Made by a program: the position numbers and the translations under genes
Notes under the pieces: model-generated
Told to the model about the DNA's origin: nothing
The model's database searches: none
The model's input: only the letters and a program-made list of their open reading frames with translations
Part shown: piece by piece, positions 47,304-57,542 of the stretch
Position numbering within the stretch: position 1 is the first letter of the stretch
How the letters are laid out: each line of letters begins with the position of its first letter
Assembly (NCBI GenBank): GCA_033819885.1
Contig: JAQYUZ010000017.1
Span: 186,001-250,000, forward strand
Reading direction: 5' to 3'
Source: Microbotryomycetes sp. JL201
Lineage: Eukaryota; Basidiomycota; Microbotryomycetes
DNA: 64,000 bases

Positions 47304-47988
47304 CCTCGTCCCTCAAAAGACCCTTCCAGCTTTCTCTAATAAACTCACGCATGCAATCTCCTTTGTTCGATACATCGTCCGACACGCTCACTTCATCGTC
47401 ATTTCTTCGTTCACTACTGCGCTTGCCTTCGTTTGTTTCTTCCTGCACATGTCGGCATGTGCAGCCACTTTTTGGGTCGCGTATGCTCTCGGAGCAAAGG
47501 TCACAGACACTTCTTTGCGTGCTCTCTACACGGTCATCTTTAACATAGACGAATCTGATTGGTATCCTTTCTGCTATAAATGGACGCTGTTTCTTATGCT
47601 ATGCAAGCTGCAGCTACTTTGCTCATTGATTGCGACCTTTTTAAGCGGCACGGCACGGCAGACCAGACCTGTTACGTACCATGATCCTTCTTTGTGTGTC
47701 ACGAGCGTGTCTTGACGCATTGAAAGCTTTGACCGACTTCCGCGCTCGTTCGTCTCTGACTATAACTTTGTCGTGGTGTCTTGTGTCGCTGCAGGTTCAG
47801 CGACCGCCGCTTGTGCCTTTTGACTTGCTTGACGCGATTCCCTGTCTCCGTACTCGCTGCTGTGCAGCCGCGATCTCCGTGTCCGTCCACGTGCCAGCTT
47901 CAAATCTCGAGTCAGCAACTCGGTGCTGACTGCACTCAGTTCGGTCCGCTGACAGCATATCGCACAGTTTGAAGCTTGAAAGGCTGTC
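47304..47988. other. Intergenic, no gene seen
   Basis: About 690 bp with the 3' flank of the membrane protein gene and the promoter of the secreted protein gene. Open frames run on from the upstream gene but show no start or family match. Confidence 0.5.
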
Positions 47989-49649
47989 ATGCGCGCCCAA
48001 AGGTGCTTGCTCGTATTCGTTTGCATCACTTCAACGTGTCGAGCTCTCCATTCGAAATCCGACTTCGTGTCGACAGCTAGCTTGGCACCAAACGAGGGCA
48101 TCGGTACGCAAAGGTATGATTTGCATGCTGTTATGACGTTTGAACGAGCCGTACCAGCCGGTAAGCTACGAGGCTGGCTCTCGAGTAAAGGCTTTGTGCC
48201 ACCGTTTGGGCGTGCTGAATTTGCGCTGTACTGTGACAGGACTGTACCGTCGTCAAGATCGCAGCAACAACAACAACAACAACAACAACAATGATAACTT
48301 CGGTGGCAGTGAAGACCCTCAAACAAGCTTGACACTGGACTCGAGTCAAGTTCAAGATGGACTTGCCTTGGATGGCACACAGGACGATCCGAGTAAGCGC
48401 CGCTTGATGCGTCTCGCAAATCAAACAGCTGACTCGCAATTCAACCGCAGACGTTACACCCAGCGCGACATCTGTCAACAATTGTGAGCTGTCTCAACTT
48501 TGTCAAGCGTGATGCCCGATCGACCCTGCCTCGCAGTCATCAACTTTTGCCTCACGAAGGAAAATCTTGTGAGTTGAGGGCGCCGAGTGACCCAACTTTC
48601 GTCGCCTGAGAGGTCTCCTTTCTTGAACAAAGCCGCTCACCAATGGCGCTCAAGTCAGAGGCGGCTCATGTAACCCGACTCCGATGGGCGTGATTGCTGC
48701 CCAAAACAGAGCCCCCACTTGCAAATTTGTTTTTCCAAAGAACTTGGACGTCATTCAGGCAGACCAGGACTTTACGATTCAGATGCGCATTAATAATGTG
48801 AGGCTCGCTTACGGGCTATGTTGCAGACAGCTGACTGCTGTCTGACGTGTGATCGGCGACAGCTTGTCACCGGCAATTTTGTAAGTGAGACAGAATAATC
48901 GAGACCGATTTCCTCCTGCTGAAGGAGTGCATTCCTGTAGGTGAATGCCCAGAGCAACTATTTCGCCGCGCCGCAAGACACCAACAACAATGGCATCATC
49001 ATTGGCGAGTCGCTTCGCAAAGTGCCGGGCTTTGCCAAGTCTGATTGCTTTGGGTCACACAGGTCATTCTCATGTTGTCATCGAACAGATAGACTCGCTT
49101 GACACGACGGCAGTCTCGGATTCGACCGAATTTGCATTCTTCAAAGGACTGAATGAGCCTGCGCAGAACGGAATACTGTCAGCCGACGTTCCAGGTGGTC
49201 TGCCTGCTGGCATTTACAAGGTAAGCAGGCCGGTGTGAGATGTGAGAACAACAAGCTTGACGGCATCGAAACCTGTAGATGTCGTCCATTAATTCGGCAG
49301 CGAATCATCAGCCAGTCTTGGTTGGCGTTGCTCAGCACGGCTCGCTTGATGATGCAGTCTACTTTGTAAGTGCCCGAGTCTTGCTCGCTCTTGATAAAGA
49401 CTTAGAGCAAAGTCGTCACAGACCGTGTCTGAGGATCCTAACCAAGAACAAATCAGTGGCGTCGGGAACATAAATTCTGCTCCGATCGGCGCTTCTGCAA
49501 CGGCGACTGCTGTCAGCGACACGGCGCTCGCTCCCTTGGGCACAGGACAATCCCAAAGAGGCGGTCGGCGTCGGTCTGGATCAGGCCGTCGCGGCTCGTC
49601 GAGATTCAATAACCGCCACCGTCGAGCACATGAACAGGATCCTACGTGA
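47989..49649 (+). CDS. Secreted protein of a basidiomycete family (contains a GC-AG intron)
   Basis: Predicted 350-residue extracellular protein. Ten exons (47989-48103, 48240-48392, 48451-48483, 48537-48568, 48633-48797, 48863-48880, 48941-49004, 49063-49220, 49279-49365, 49422-49649) sum exactly to 351 codons. It has a signal peptide (MRAQRCLLVFVCITSTCRA), then an Asn run encoded by a CAA repeat. The conserved domain follows: FINFCLTKENLPLTNGAQV, GGSCNPTPMGVIAAQN, NFVNAQSNYFAAPQD, GHSHVVIEQI, FAFFKGLNEPAQNGILSADV and AVAQHGSLDD-type QHGSLDDAVYF. The tail is basic and Gly/Arg rich. I recall this family from mushroom proteomes, often mislabelled as ribosomal protein S17. Exon 6 is 18 nt. The intron 49005-49062 has a GC donor (TTG|GCGAGT). 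Function unknown. Confidence 0.85.
48265..48291 (+). repeat. (CAA)9 microsatellite inside a coding exon
   Basis: Nine CAA units read in the AAC frame as a poly-asparagine run near residue 45 of the secreted protein. Length variation between strains is likely. Confidence 0.9.
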
Positions 49650-50326
49650 GCGTAAGAGTACACTGATTTCGAACCGCAACTGACTAAAGCGTCATTGAAA
49701 TAGAGGCACTAACGAAATCGCCCGACCTACGTTGATGAGAAGCAGGCTGGAAGCGCTTGTTTAAGAGCGAGTTGCAGTCGTTTTGATCTCTGTACCGTCT
49801 CGAGCAGCGCCGGACGCTCTCGTACGCTTGACATGCTTCCCCTGAATTGTTGTCATACCAATGCCTTGATGTGCCTGCAGTCCGAATAAGCGCGATTGTT
49901 CATGCCCTTTGATGAGTAGTCCGAGTGGCGTACGCGGTCGCCTGCTACTTTTGTCAGCTCATTCCGCAATGGCCGCCGCAAAGCAGTAGTCTGAACATCC
50001 GTGAGACAATACAACTTGTTACAAGGAAAGGGGATCGAGCCCTATGCTGCGTACGGCCAATCGAACCTAAAAACAAAACGAAAAAAAAAAAAAAAAAACG
50101 AAAACGTTAAAGACTCGTTTCGACTGCTGATTTCCATCCCGATTCTGAGACCCCCCTCTCGCTGTCCCTCTCTCTCTCTCTCTCATTCTATCACACAAAC
50201 TCGACAACGTCCTATAAATCTTTCCAAATTCACCTGACCCGAGATTTGAAAATCCATCTCGGTTGTTGAAGGAGGGAAAAAAGGAAACGGTCCTGGTTTT
50301 GATTTGATGACTATGGCGAAATCGTT
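49650..50326. other. Convergent intergenic region with simple repeats
   Basis: About 680 bp between two convergent genes. An 18-nt A run (50081-50098) and a CT repeat (about 50168-50184) are present. No gene is recognised. Confidence 0.5.
50081..50184. repeat. Poly-A run and CT microsatellite
   Basis: An 18-nt A homopolymer at 50081-50098 and a roughly 17-nt CT dinucleotide repeat at 50168-50184, in the 3' intergenic region. Confidence 0.8.
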
Positions 50327-52450
50327 TCAAGCTCTGCCTTTACCATTGTTGGCCATGTTGACCATCGTGTGACCGCCACCAAAACCTCCTCCACTACCAG
50401 CATATCTAGCTCCACCACCAATGGGTGGCGGAGGACTGAGAACGCTCTTTGAAGAACTCGCATCGTCTTGTCCACCATAAGGTACACCGGCATGACCCGC
50501 CGCACCGAGTTTGTCCAACGTACTCATTTGATAAACCCCTCCACCACCACCACCACCGGTAGCGGTGGAAGGATGAACGTTTGTTGCCGTCGTCGTGGCC
50601 AAAACGGAAGGTTTCGTAGAGTCCTTGTTGTCGTATTGGTCCATTGATTGAAGTTGTTCCAATTGTTGTTGGTTACGACGACTTCTGCGTTTGATCAACA
50701 AGTACAAGAGGTAGATGAGGACGACGCTGACTGCTCCGACGACGATGCCAGCGATCGCGCCAGAGCCCAAGTTGGGGTCGACAGAGTCGCGGTTGCCAGT
50801 GAACAAGGCCGTGTCTGAAGGTTCGGCAACGCTCGACGTGCGAGTGTTGATGACGCTGTAGGACAAGGTGACGTGAGTTGCCATTGATTGACCCCTCGGA
50901 CAGACAGCCCTCATCTTACACCACGGGCTTTGGCGGCGGATCAGACACTGAGGCGTTAACATAGGCCGCGTTGACACTGCAAGATTGAACAATGATTGTC
51001 AGAATCAAGTTGTCAGCTGTCGAGAAACGCATAAAGACGCACCAAGAGTCGTCCGTGCCATTAAAGATGTAGTACGTCGGCGAGAACGAAGGGGCTGAGC
51101 CGGTGGTCATGTAGTTGTTTCCGACGACCCAGGCGTACACTGTCGAGCCGAAGGGCATATCGGTCTGCCAGTTGAACGACGTCGTCGACACGGTGTGCTC
51201 TTCAAACAAGCCGCCAGAGTTGAGGGGGTAGACTGCGGTCAGAAAGCAAGTCAGAGCTGAGATAAGGACTTTGCGGATTACGTGGGTCAACTCACTTCGC
51301 AGAGTATAGGGTGCCGCACCCCCAGTCCACGAAAAGGTCGTCGGCACGCAGCCCGTGACCTGGTCCGGCAAGTTGACCCACTCGATCTGTGTCACGAATG
51401 CGTTAGCTGCTCGCTCAGACATTCAGTGGAAGTGGGTGCCCGGCATTGCAGACGAACAGGACTACGGGTGTGAGCGGGTCAGCATGCCATGCATAGCTAC
51501 GTGCTGCTCCCAGGGCACTGACTTTGTGTAGATGAGCTCGTTGTTTTGGTTCTCTGGCGGGATGCTGTACGCAAACGCAAAATCCAAGTCCTTAACGTCA
51601 GCACGTTTGTGTATTGTTCTGGAGTGAACGACTGACCAAGACTGGTCCGTGCCTGGTTGAACTACCATCGAGCCGCTAAAAGCGAAATTAGGTGATCCAG
51701 CCTGGATGCGTGATTGAATCAGCACTACGCGTGATGTATCGGTGCACGGAGCGTGGCTGACCGTTCCAGAATCAAGTCGCACGTTGAGCAGCGTGCCTGT
51801 TCAGGGTCAAGAGGCTTGAATATTAGTGTGGCGCCAGCTCGAAGCGACAAGTGAGCTGACCTCTGGGGTAGTCGATCAACAACGAGCCTGTCTTTGAAGA
51901 CCTGTACACTTTTGTGTCGTTGCCGTTTGCCACTGTGTGCGAGCGGTGACATGCAGCGTCAGACTGGTGTTTCCAGGAATAGCAGCCGAGGCGCCATCGC
52001 CGAACGGTCGAGGGCAGCGTGCAGGCGCCTGCATGGGAGCCAAGGCACGACAGCGGTGGTGCATTCTAAGCAGAGACTGACTTGTGAGCTTGTACGGTGG
52101 CACGCCGCCTGTCCAGTTGAACGGGGCGTTGAGACACTCGACCAGCTGCGGCGGACTCGACATGATGAACGCCGCCTGAGCGCAGCCAAGAAGGGAGTCA
52201 GCGTAATCCGGCTAGGCTCGCAATGAGAGTGCGGGTTTTCAGGGCAGAGTGACTTGGCGTGTACGAGTTGGAGCGCGTCTCGGCGCGCGGTCGCGCGCGA
52301 CTGGGCGATCGCGCCTCGTACGACAGAGCTCGGCGCGTGGCAAAACTCTTGTCGCGATCCGAGTCTTTTGATCAGCGTCCGATTGCTCACCTGCGCCAGT
52401 TGCGCCAGCAGAGGCACGGCCACCGCCGTCGTCGTTGCGAGCTTGAGCAT
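50327..52450 (-). CDS. Type I cell-surface membrane protein with two beta-sandwich-like modules
   Basis: The ATG at 52450 opens a signal peptide (MLKLATTTAVAVPLLAQLAQ) in a 60-nt exon (52450-52391), followed by AAFIMSSPPQLVECLNAPFNW. Two extracellular modules share the pattern C..(A/T).FNWTGG.PPYKL and FSWTGGAAPYTLR, each with later S.W or D.SW/C pairs, as seen in basidiomycete surface glycoproteins. A membrane segment follows (SGAIAGIVVGAVSVVLIYLLYLLI), then a basic stop, a Gln-rich stretch and a Gly-rich cytosolic tail ending NGKGRA. About eight exons are needed. The borders of the first four are clear (52450-52391, 52175 onward, then YRSSKTGSLLIDYPRG and TLLNVRLDSGTV). Those around 51400-51650 are tentative. 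A sensor or wall-linked role is only a guess. Confidence 0.7.
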
Positions 52451-52826
52451 CGTTCGAGATCAAATCCGACACTCGCACAAGCACACAAATGCCAGAGACT
52501 CGTAAAATTTGGGCCTTGTTTTTGAGCGCGAGGACTCGAGGCGCCCGGCGAGTCACAAGTGGCAGAGGAGCAGCGGGCACGGCCTCGGCGAATTCGCGTG
52601 GGCGCGCGCGCGCGCACGCGGCGCGCCAAGGTCTTGTTTTTCTCCTTCCAGCATCGCCAATGCTATAGGATCACAGCTCACGATTGAACATGCCGTCTTG
52701 GACAGACGTGAAACATTAAAAAGCCTGCATTTGTCCACGCGACGACTGCTCCAAAGGTCACGTGCCATAGCACGGCATGCGCATGCGTACAACAATGAAC
52801 AGCACAAAATACAGTCAAGAAGTATC
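52451..52826. other. Intergenic, upstream of surface protein gene
   Basis: About 375 bp between two minus-strand genes. It contains a CACGTG core near 52758 and a CG-rich alternating stretch (GCGCGCGCGC) near 52604. No gene is seen. Confidence 0.4.
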
Positions 52827-53597
52827 TCAGACCTGTCCGGACCCTTCCTCTGCATTCACGTCTCTCCTTTCGCGACCGCTTGCCACAGCGTCAGTACTCG
52901 TTGCCTGCTCCCAAGGTTTCCTCACTCTCTGAACGTCAATCTGACTCTGACTAGGCGCTCCTTCTGCTAATTTGTCTGGAATATCTTTGATGCCCGGGAT
53001 AGGAGCTCCAGACGCGATCAAGGCTGCCAACTGTTGAAACGAGACGGGGTACGGCGCATCGTCTTTCGTGGCGGCGGGCAGTGGACTTTCGCTTGGCGGC
53101 GCCGAGTCTGTTGCCTGCGAAACATCCGAAGAACCGGTTGCGGGATCCAATGTACTTGAGCTCGTGCTTGCGTGCGCCTGACTGCAGCGCCAAGATTGAG
53201 CGCCGTCCATCAGCACTATGCGCAATGGCAAAAACGGCTCAAGTAGCGCAGAGAGCGGCACACTTACGATGTGTCTCGGATAGTATCAGTCTGCGCCACA
53301 TCAGAGCGAGCGAGCGGCGGCTGCTGCTGCGCGAGGAAGAATGCCTGTGCTCGCTCGACGACGCCTTGCACTTCTTGCTCTGTCGCACCCTGTTTGATCA
53401 TCGGTCCGATGATTGCGTCTAGTCCTTGCTGCGCGCGCGACAGGATATTCTTTGGATCAGACGGCGCCCCACATTAAGTCCGCCTGGGTGCAACTGACCA
53501 GGAACTCGACGTTGCCCGCCAATGCTGGGTCGATGCGGACATTCGACAACGGCATGTCACTTGATGTAGACGAAGGGTCCGGCGTTTGCATGCTCAT
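52827..53597 (-). CDS. PEX39: KPWE-motif protein, PEX39-like peroxisomal import factor
   Basis: Predicted 211-residue soluble protein. Three exons (53597-53499, 53449-53268, 53181-52827) sum exactly to 212 codons, GT-AG. The C-terminal half holds the family core SFQQLAALIASGAPIPGIKDIP followed by DKLAEG and RVRKPWE. This core occurs in fungal Pex14-associated proteins and in the recently described PEX39 (yeast Yjr012c, human C6orf226), which helps Pex7 import PTS2 cargo. The N-terminal half has a short helical region (AIIGPMIKQGATEQEVQGVVERAQAF) absent from small PEX39 proteins, and no membrane segment. The exact role here is inferred from the motif. Confidence 0.75.
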
Positions 53598-53671
53598 CGT
53601 CTTTGACGTCGTGTCGTGATCCAAAAGAGCGCGCTTCTGTACTTTCGCTCCCCACAACGCCCACCCGAATG

Positions 53672-54559
53672 TCGGCTGCCGCTCAAAGCTCTTCCCGCGC
53701 GGCAGCACACCTGCTTGCTGCCCGCTCACTGGTACGACCGCTCGCGCTAGCGGCTCGTCAGCAGCTGTCGGTCCCCGTTCGACGCGAGCTCGGCTGCCAG
53801 ACGGTCATCCGCCTCGACCGCACGCTTGCCACTCGTTCGTTCTCGGCCAGCTCGACTGTATGCAAGGCCAGGCTCGACTCGAAATGGACCAGCGGCGAAC
53901 CAGTGACGTACGACGAGCTCAAGCCGATCACTCAGAGCCCTAATGATGTCGGTAGTTGCATGTCCGACTCGTCTACTGCGCCAACTGATACCGTCTGCAC
54001 TTTGCTGTCTGCTGTCCACAGGACATCCTGATCGTCGGCAAGTAGATTCACTCTGTGCTCATTTCGCTGGCAAGCCGTGCTCAAAATATCGTCTTGCTCC
54101 GGTGTAGATGTTCGTGAACCATCAGAGGTTGCACTTGGATCGATTCCCTCGTCGGTCAACCTTCCTCTGACAACGTTTGAAAAGAGCTTGGCGATGGACG
54201 AAGGTCCGTCTGTCGCTCGCTCGGTGGCGTTCGCATTTGTCTCTCTTACGACTGATTGACAATTTTTGAATACACTTGGCAGGCGACTTTACTCGAACTT
54301 ATGGATTCCACAAACCTAGCAAGCAACAACCCATCATCTTTTACTGCAAGGCTGGCGTGCGGGCACAGACGGCCGTTGAACTGGCAAAGCGCGCTGGCTA
54401 CAAGGTGTAAGTGACGTCGGGGCTGTCCTGCCATCGATCAGAATTGGGCTCAATCAAGTCTCGAGCGATGTTGCTAACGTGGGTTGTTTCAGCACACGCA
54501 ACTACAAGGGCAGTTATGATGACTGGATCAAGCGCGACGCCAAGAACGGAGACGACTGA
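53672..54559 (+). CDS. Rhodanese-domain protein, mitochondrial, copy 1 (contains a GC-AG intron)
   Basis: Predicted 192-residue single-domain sulfurtransferase. Five exons (53672-53947, 54022-54037, 54108-54203, 54283-54406, 54493-54559) sum exactly to 193 codons. The N-terminal 70 residues (MSAAAQSSSRAAAHLLAARS, Arg/Ser/Ala rich) look like a mitochondrial presequence. The domain has VTYDELKPI, DILIVDVREPSE, GSIPSSVNLPL, FYCKAGVRAQ (active-site Cys151) and NYKGSYDDW. Exon 2 is a 16-nt microexon. The donor after it is GC (GTCG|GCAAGT, intron 54038-54107); no GT donor gives the DVRE frame. The tandem copy at 55033 has GT at the homologous intron. Substrate unknown; thiosulfate or persulfide transfer is likely. 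Confidence 0.9.
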
Positions 54560-55032
54560 GTAGAGTCTATTGAACGTGTGTCACTCTTGTGCAATGTTTC
54601 AGCCCCTCCTTTGGGTCTATTGCGTGCCGGCACGAGTGTTGACGTGCATTTGCCTGAGCTCGGGCCGCTTGTGGCTGGATCGCGGGCCGGTGTTGGCTCG
54701 CTTCTTGCGCACGAGCTACCAAGTGGCGCCTTTACGCCCGGCAGCCCGTCCTCTCTTGCACCTATCAGGCTCGACCTTTGTTTACACGAGCTCCCGTTTG
54801 CCGCTGCGCACGACTCTTGATCGCAGTGCACGGTCCATCGACACGGGCACAAGTGCTCCGGCTCGTTTTCACAAGTCGGCAATACGATACACGCACCTGC
54901 TCGCTCCAGCTCGGTCTTTGACGCTTTGCAGTTAATCATTACGGTCGCCTTTACTTTGCCGCTCAACTCTGCATCGTTGTGAACCCTTGCGCGCGCGCGC
55001 ACTCTCGCGGCTTTCTCGAAACACGGAACGCC
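54560..55032. other. Intergenic between rhodanese copies
   Basis: About 470 bp containing the promoter of copy 2. No gene is recognised. Confidence 0.5.
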
Positions 55033-55822
55033 ATGACCGGCCAACAAGATGAACAAGCCTGGCAACAGGGTCAAGTCGTCGATTTTGAAGAGATGCATCA
55101 GATCAGTCAATTTGGACACGACTCTGTAAGTGGCGCGTCATCATCGTCGTCGTCGTTGTCTCCTTGCTTGCGGCGTTGATCTGAATGAAGCCGGTTGCAC
55201 ACACTCACACCGAACAAACGCATTCACATGTTGCATTTGACTGACACGTGTATTTATCTGTCCCAAACTTGGCCTGTCCCCCACGTAGGACATTGTCATC
55301 ATTGGTTCGTCTGTCTGTGCCAAGAGCTACCACAAAGTTGCACAGCTGATCCGAGACGTTGTGTGCGGCAGATGTGCGAGAACTTGCAGATTACGCCGCA
55401 GGACACATTCCTCACGCCGTTCATCTGCCCTTGAGCATTTTTGAAGCGTCGTTTGCGATGGATCAAGGCGAGTTGCCACCTACGAGCAAGTTTCTTGATT
55501 TGCTGACACGCTTACTTGGCAAACACAGACGTGTTTGCAAGGACGTATCGTTTCCCGAAACCGGCGTTGGACCAAAAGATTGTGTTGTACTGTCGATCGG
55601 GAAGGCGCAGCGGCTTGGCAGCAGACATTGCTCGCGGTTGTGGGCACAAAAAGTATGCGCCGTCGAACAAGTTGACGGTAACGTTTGAAGCTTACACTCG
55701 GTACCGTGTTTCTGTCATGCAGGGTGCGAGAATACAAGGGGAGTTGGAACGAGTGGTCCGTCAAGATGAACCCTGAACGACAAGACCCTGCAAGCGGTCA
55801 GCAGACATTTCAGGCGGATTGA
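55033..55822 (+). CDS. Rhodanese-domain protein, copy 2 (contains a GC-AG intron)
   Basis: Predicted 142-residue sulfurtransferase. Five exons (55033-55125, 55289-55304, 55372-55467, 55529-55652, 55723-55822) sum exactly to 143 codons. Exons 2, 3 and 4 are 16, 96 and 124 nt, the same lengths and phases as in copy 1, and the active-site Cys90 (LYCRSGRRSG) sits at the same place in exon 4. There is no presequence (MTGQQDEQAWQQGQVVDF), so it is probably cytosolic. The third intron has a GC donor (CAAG|GCGAGT, 55468-55528), while copy 1 has GTCCGT there. The active-site loop C-R-S-G-R-R differs from C-K-A-G-V-R of copy 1, suggesting different substrates. Confidence 0.88.
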
Positions 55823-56145
55823 AGCAACAACAGGATAGGCTGTCCGCATGGCCAGGAATGTTTTGGCACCTGTCGAGTCGACCCTGAAGGACAATACGGA
55901 ACGGAGAGGGACGAAGTGCTCGGACCTTTTTAATTTTGTTCTGTTTCTGATTGTCGTCTCGTGGCAAACGATTCTTTTGGCTGGTTGCAATGGGGCTTGC
56001 TTGTTGCTGGCGTTCCCGCGAAGGACAGACAGCCTGATCCTGTTTGATCGTTATCGCGCTCGGGCGTGCGCCCCGAACCCGGCGGGCTCATCTCGTTTGC
56101 TTTTCCCAGTCCATCGCGAGCGTGTCATCGTTCACTCGCCCCGCA
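55823..56145. other. Intergenic, upstream of UPRT
   Basis: About 320 bp with the promoter of the uracil phosphoribosyltransferase gene. No other feature is seen. Confidence 0.5.
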
Positions 56146-57347
56146 ATGTCTGCTGAAGCGTACAAACGGGTCCAACATCCTGTCCTCGATGCGAAAATGT
56201 CGCTGTTGCGCTCGTCATCAACGACACCGCAGCAGTTTCGGCAACTGGTCAAAGAGTTGACGACCATCATCGGCCTAGAGGCGAGCAGGACATTAGAGAC
56301 AACACAAGTCGTCAACGTGAGTGCCTTGTTTTGCGAATGTACATGGCCGTGTGCGTCTACCCTGCGCGTGTGCCCAGCAGGAGGAGGCGCACCACATGCC
56401 TCGGACGTTCCGTGTCACGACGTGCCCAAACAAACATGTCATGCTCTGACACGAGACCAGACGAGAATTGTGCCAAAAGTGCAACAACAAGCTGACTGCA
56501 TTCGTTTCGGTGACGACAGATGCAATCTCCCATCGCCCCGTTCACCGGACATCGAATCTCTCACCGGATCGGCTTGTCACCCATCTTGAGAGCAGGAATC
56601 GGAATGGCCGAACCCATGCTCGATTTGTTTCCGACAGCAGCCGTCTTTTACCTCGGCCTGTTTCGAGAAAAAGTTTCTCTCCAACCGGTAGAATATTACC
56701 AAAAATTACCTGCACAGCCGACTGTCGATACGTTGTTTGTACTGGACCCGCTCGTGGCAACGGGAGGAACGGCTATTGCTGCCGTGACCATGTTGGTAAG
56801 TTTTGTGCGATCCCCCCTCCTTTTTTTTTCCCCGCGTTGCGCGCGCGCTCGTTCAGAGGGGCCGTGTCTAAACGCTGTTTTTCCACGCTCTCCTTTTTCT
56901 GCGTCTTTCAAGCTTGATTGGGGTCTCAAGGTGAGCGTGTCAAGGTCATCAGAGCCCTAGCCTTATGAGAGAGAAAGAAAGAAACCTAACAAACAACTTG
57001 CCCTTCGTCAAATAACCCCCCTGGGGTCGTCCACCGAATTCGCATCTTGTTCCTCCCAGATCGAAAACATTAAACTGCTCGTCCTGTTGGGCTCCAAACC
57101 TGGACTTGATAAAGTAGCCAAAGAATGTCCAGGTTTGGAAATCTTTGTCGGAGCCGTAGATCAAGTCGTCAGTTGCTTTCCGGTTCTTGCTTTACAATGG
57201 CACAAGATTACTGCTGACGAGTTGGGGCGCACCGCGACGCGTTCAAACGTACATTCTCAGTTGTCTGAACAAGGAATGATCGTACCTGGTTTAGGAGATT
57301 CAGGTGACAGACAATTTCCAGATGGAACTTTGTCCATGCAACTTTGA
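56146..57347 (+). CDS. Uracil phosphoribosyltransferase, bacterial (Upp) type
   Basis: Pyrimidine salvage enzyme converting uracil and PRPP to UMP. Five exons (56146-56316, 56520-56795, 56913-56930, 57060-57164, 57261-57347) sum exactly to 219 codons (218 residues; bacterial Upp is about 208). The pattern follows bacterial Upp: QHPVLDAKMSLLR, FRQLVKELTTIIGLEASRTL, PILRAGIGMAEPML, GLFREKVSLQPVEYYQKLP, the PRPP loop VLDPLVATGGTA, and SEQGMIVPGLGDSGDRQF. Yeast Fur1 instead has CGVSIVRAGESMEQGLRD, which is absent. Exon 3 is 18 nt. The last intron (96 nt, no stop) is in frame. Six GT-AG-style introns' worth of context are fungal, so if acquired it has been resident for long. Confidence 0.88.
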
Positions 57348-57542
57348 AACGTGGAATGTACATCGTTTTGCTTTGGTCCTTTCGCCATGCTTTTCCCCGT
57401 CTTAGTGAGGCTTACGACGTCGTTATGGGCGAGACGGGTTAGGAATTTCAGCAAACAAAAAGAGGGGTGAAAATGGATTACGGTGACTAGACAAAAACAC
57501 AATCTCGTTTTCAAGGGAAGAAACAAAAAGGGAGGGAACGAA

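Noticed and set aside
47176-47715. Open frame continuing past the stop of the membrane protein in another frame, with hydrophobic stretches
   Set aside because: It overlaps a confident coding exon and has no start or family; judged a shadow frame running into 3' flank.
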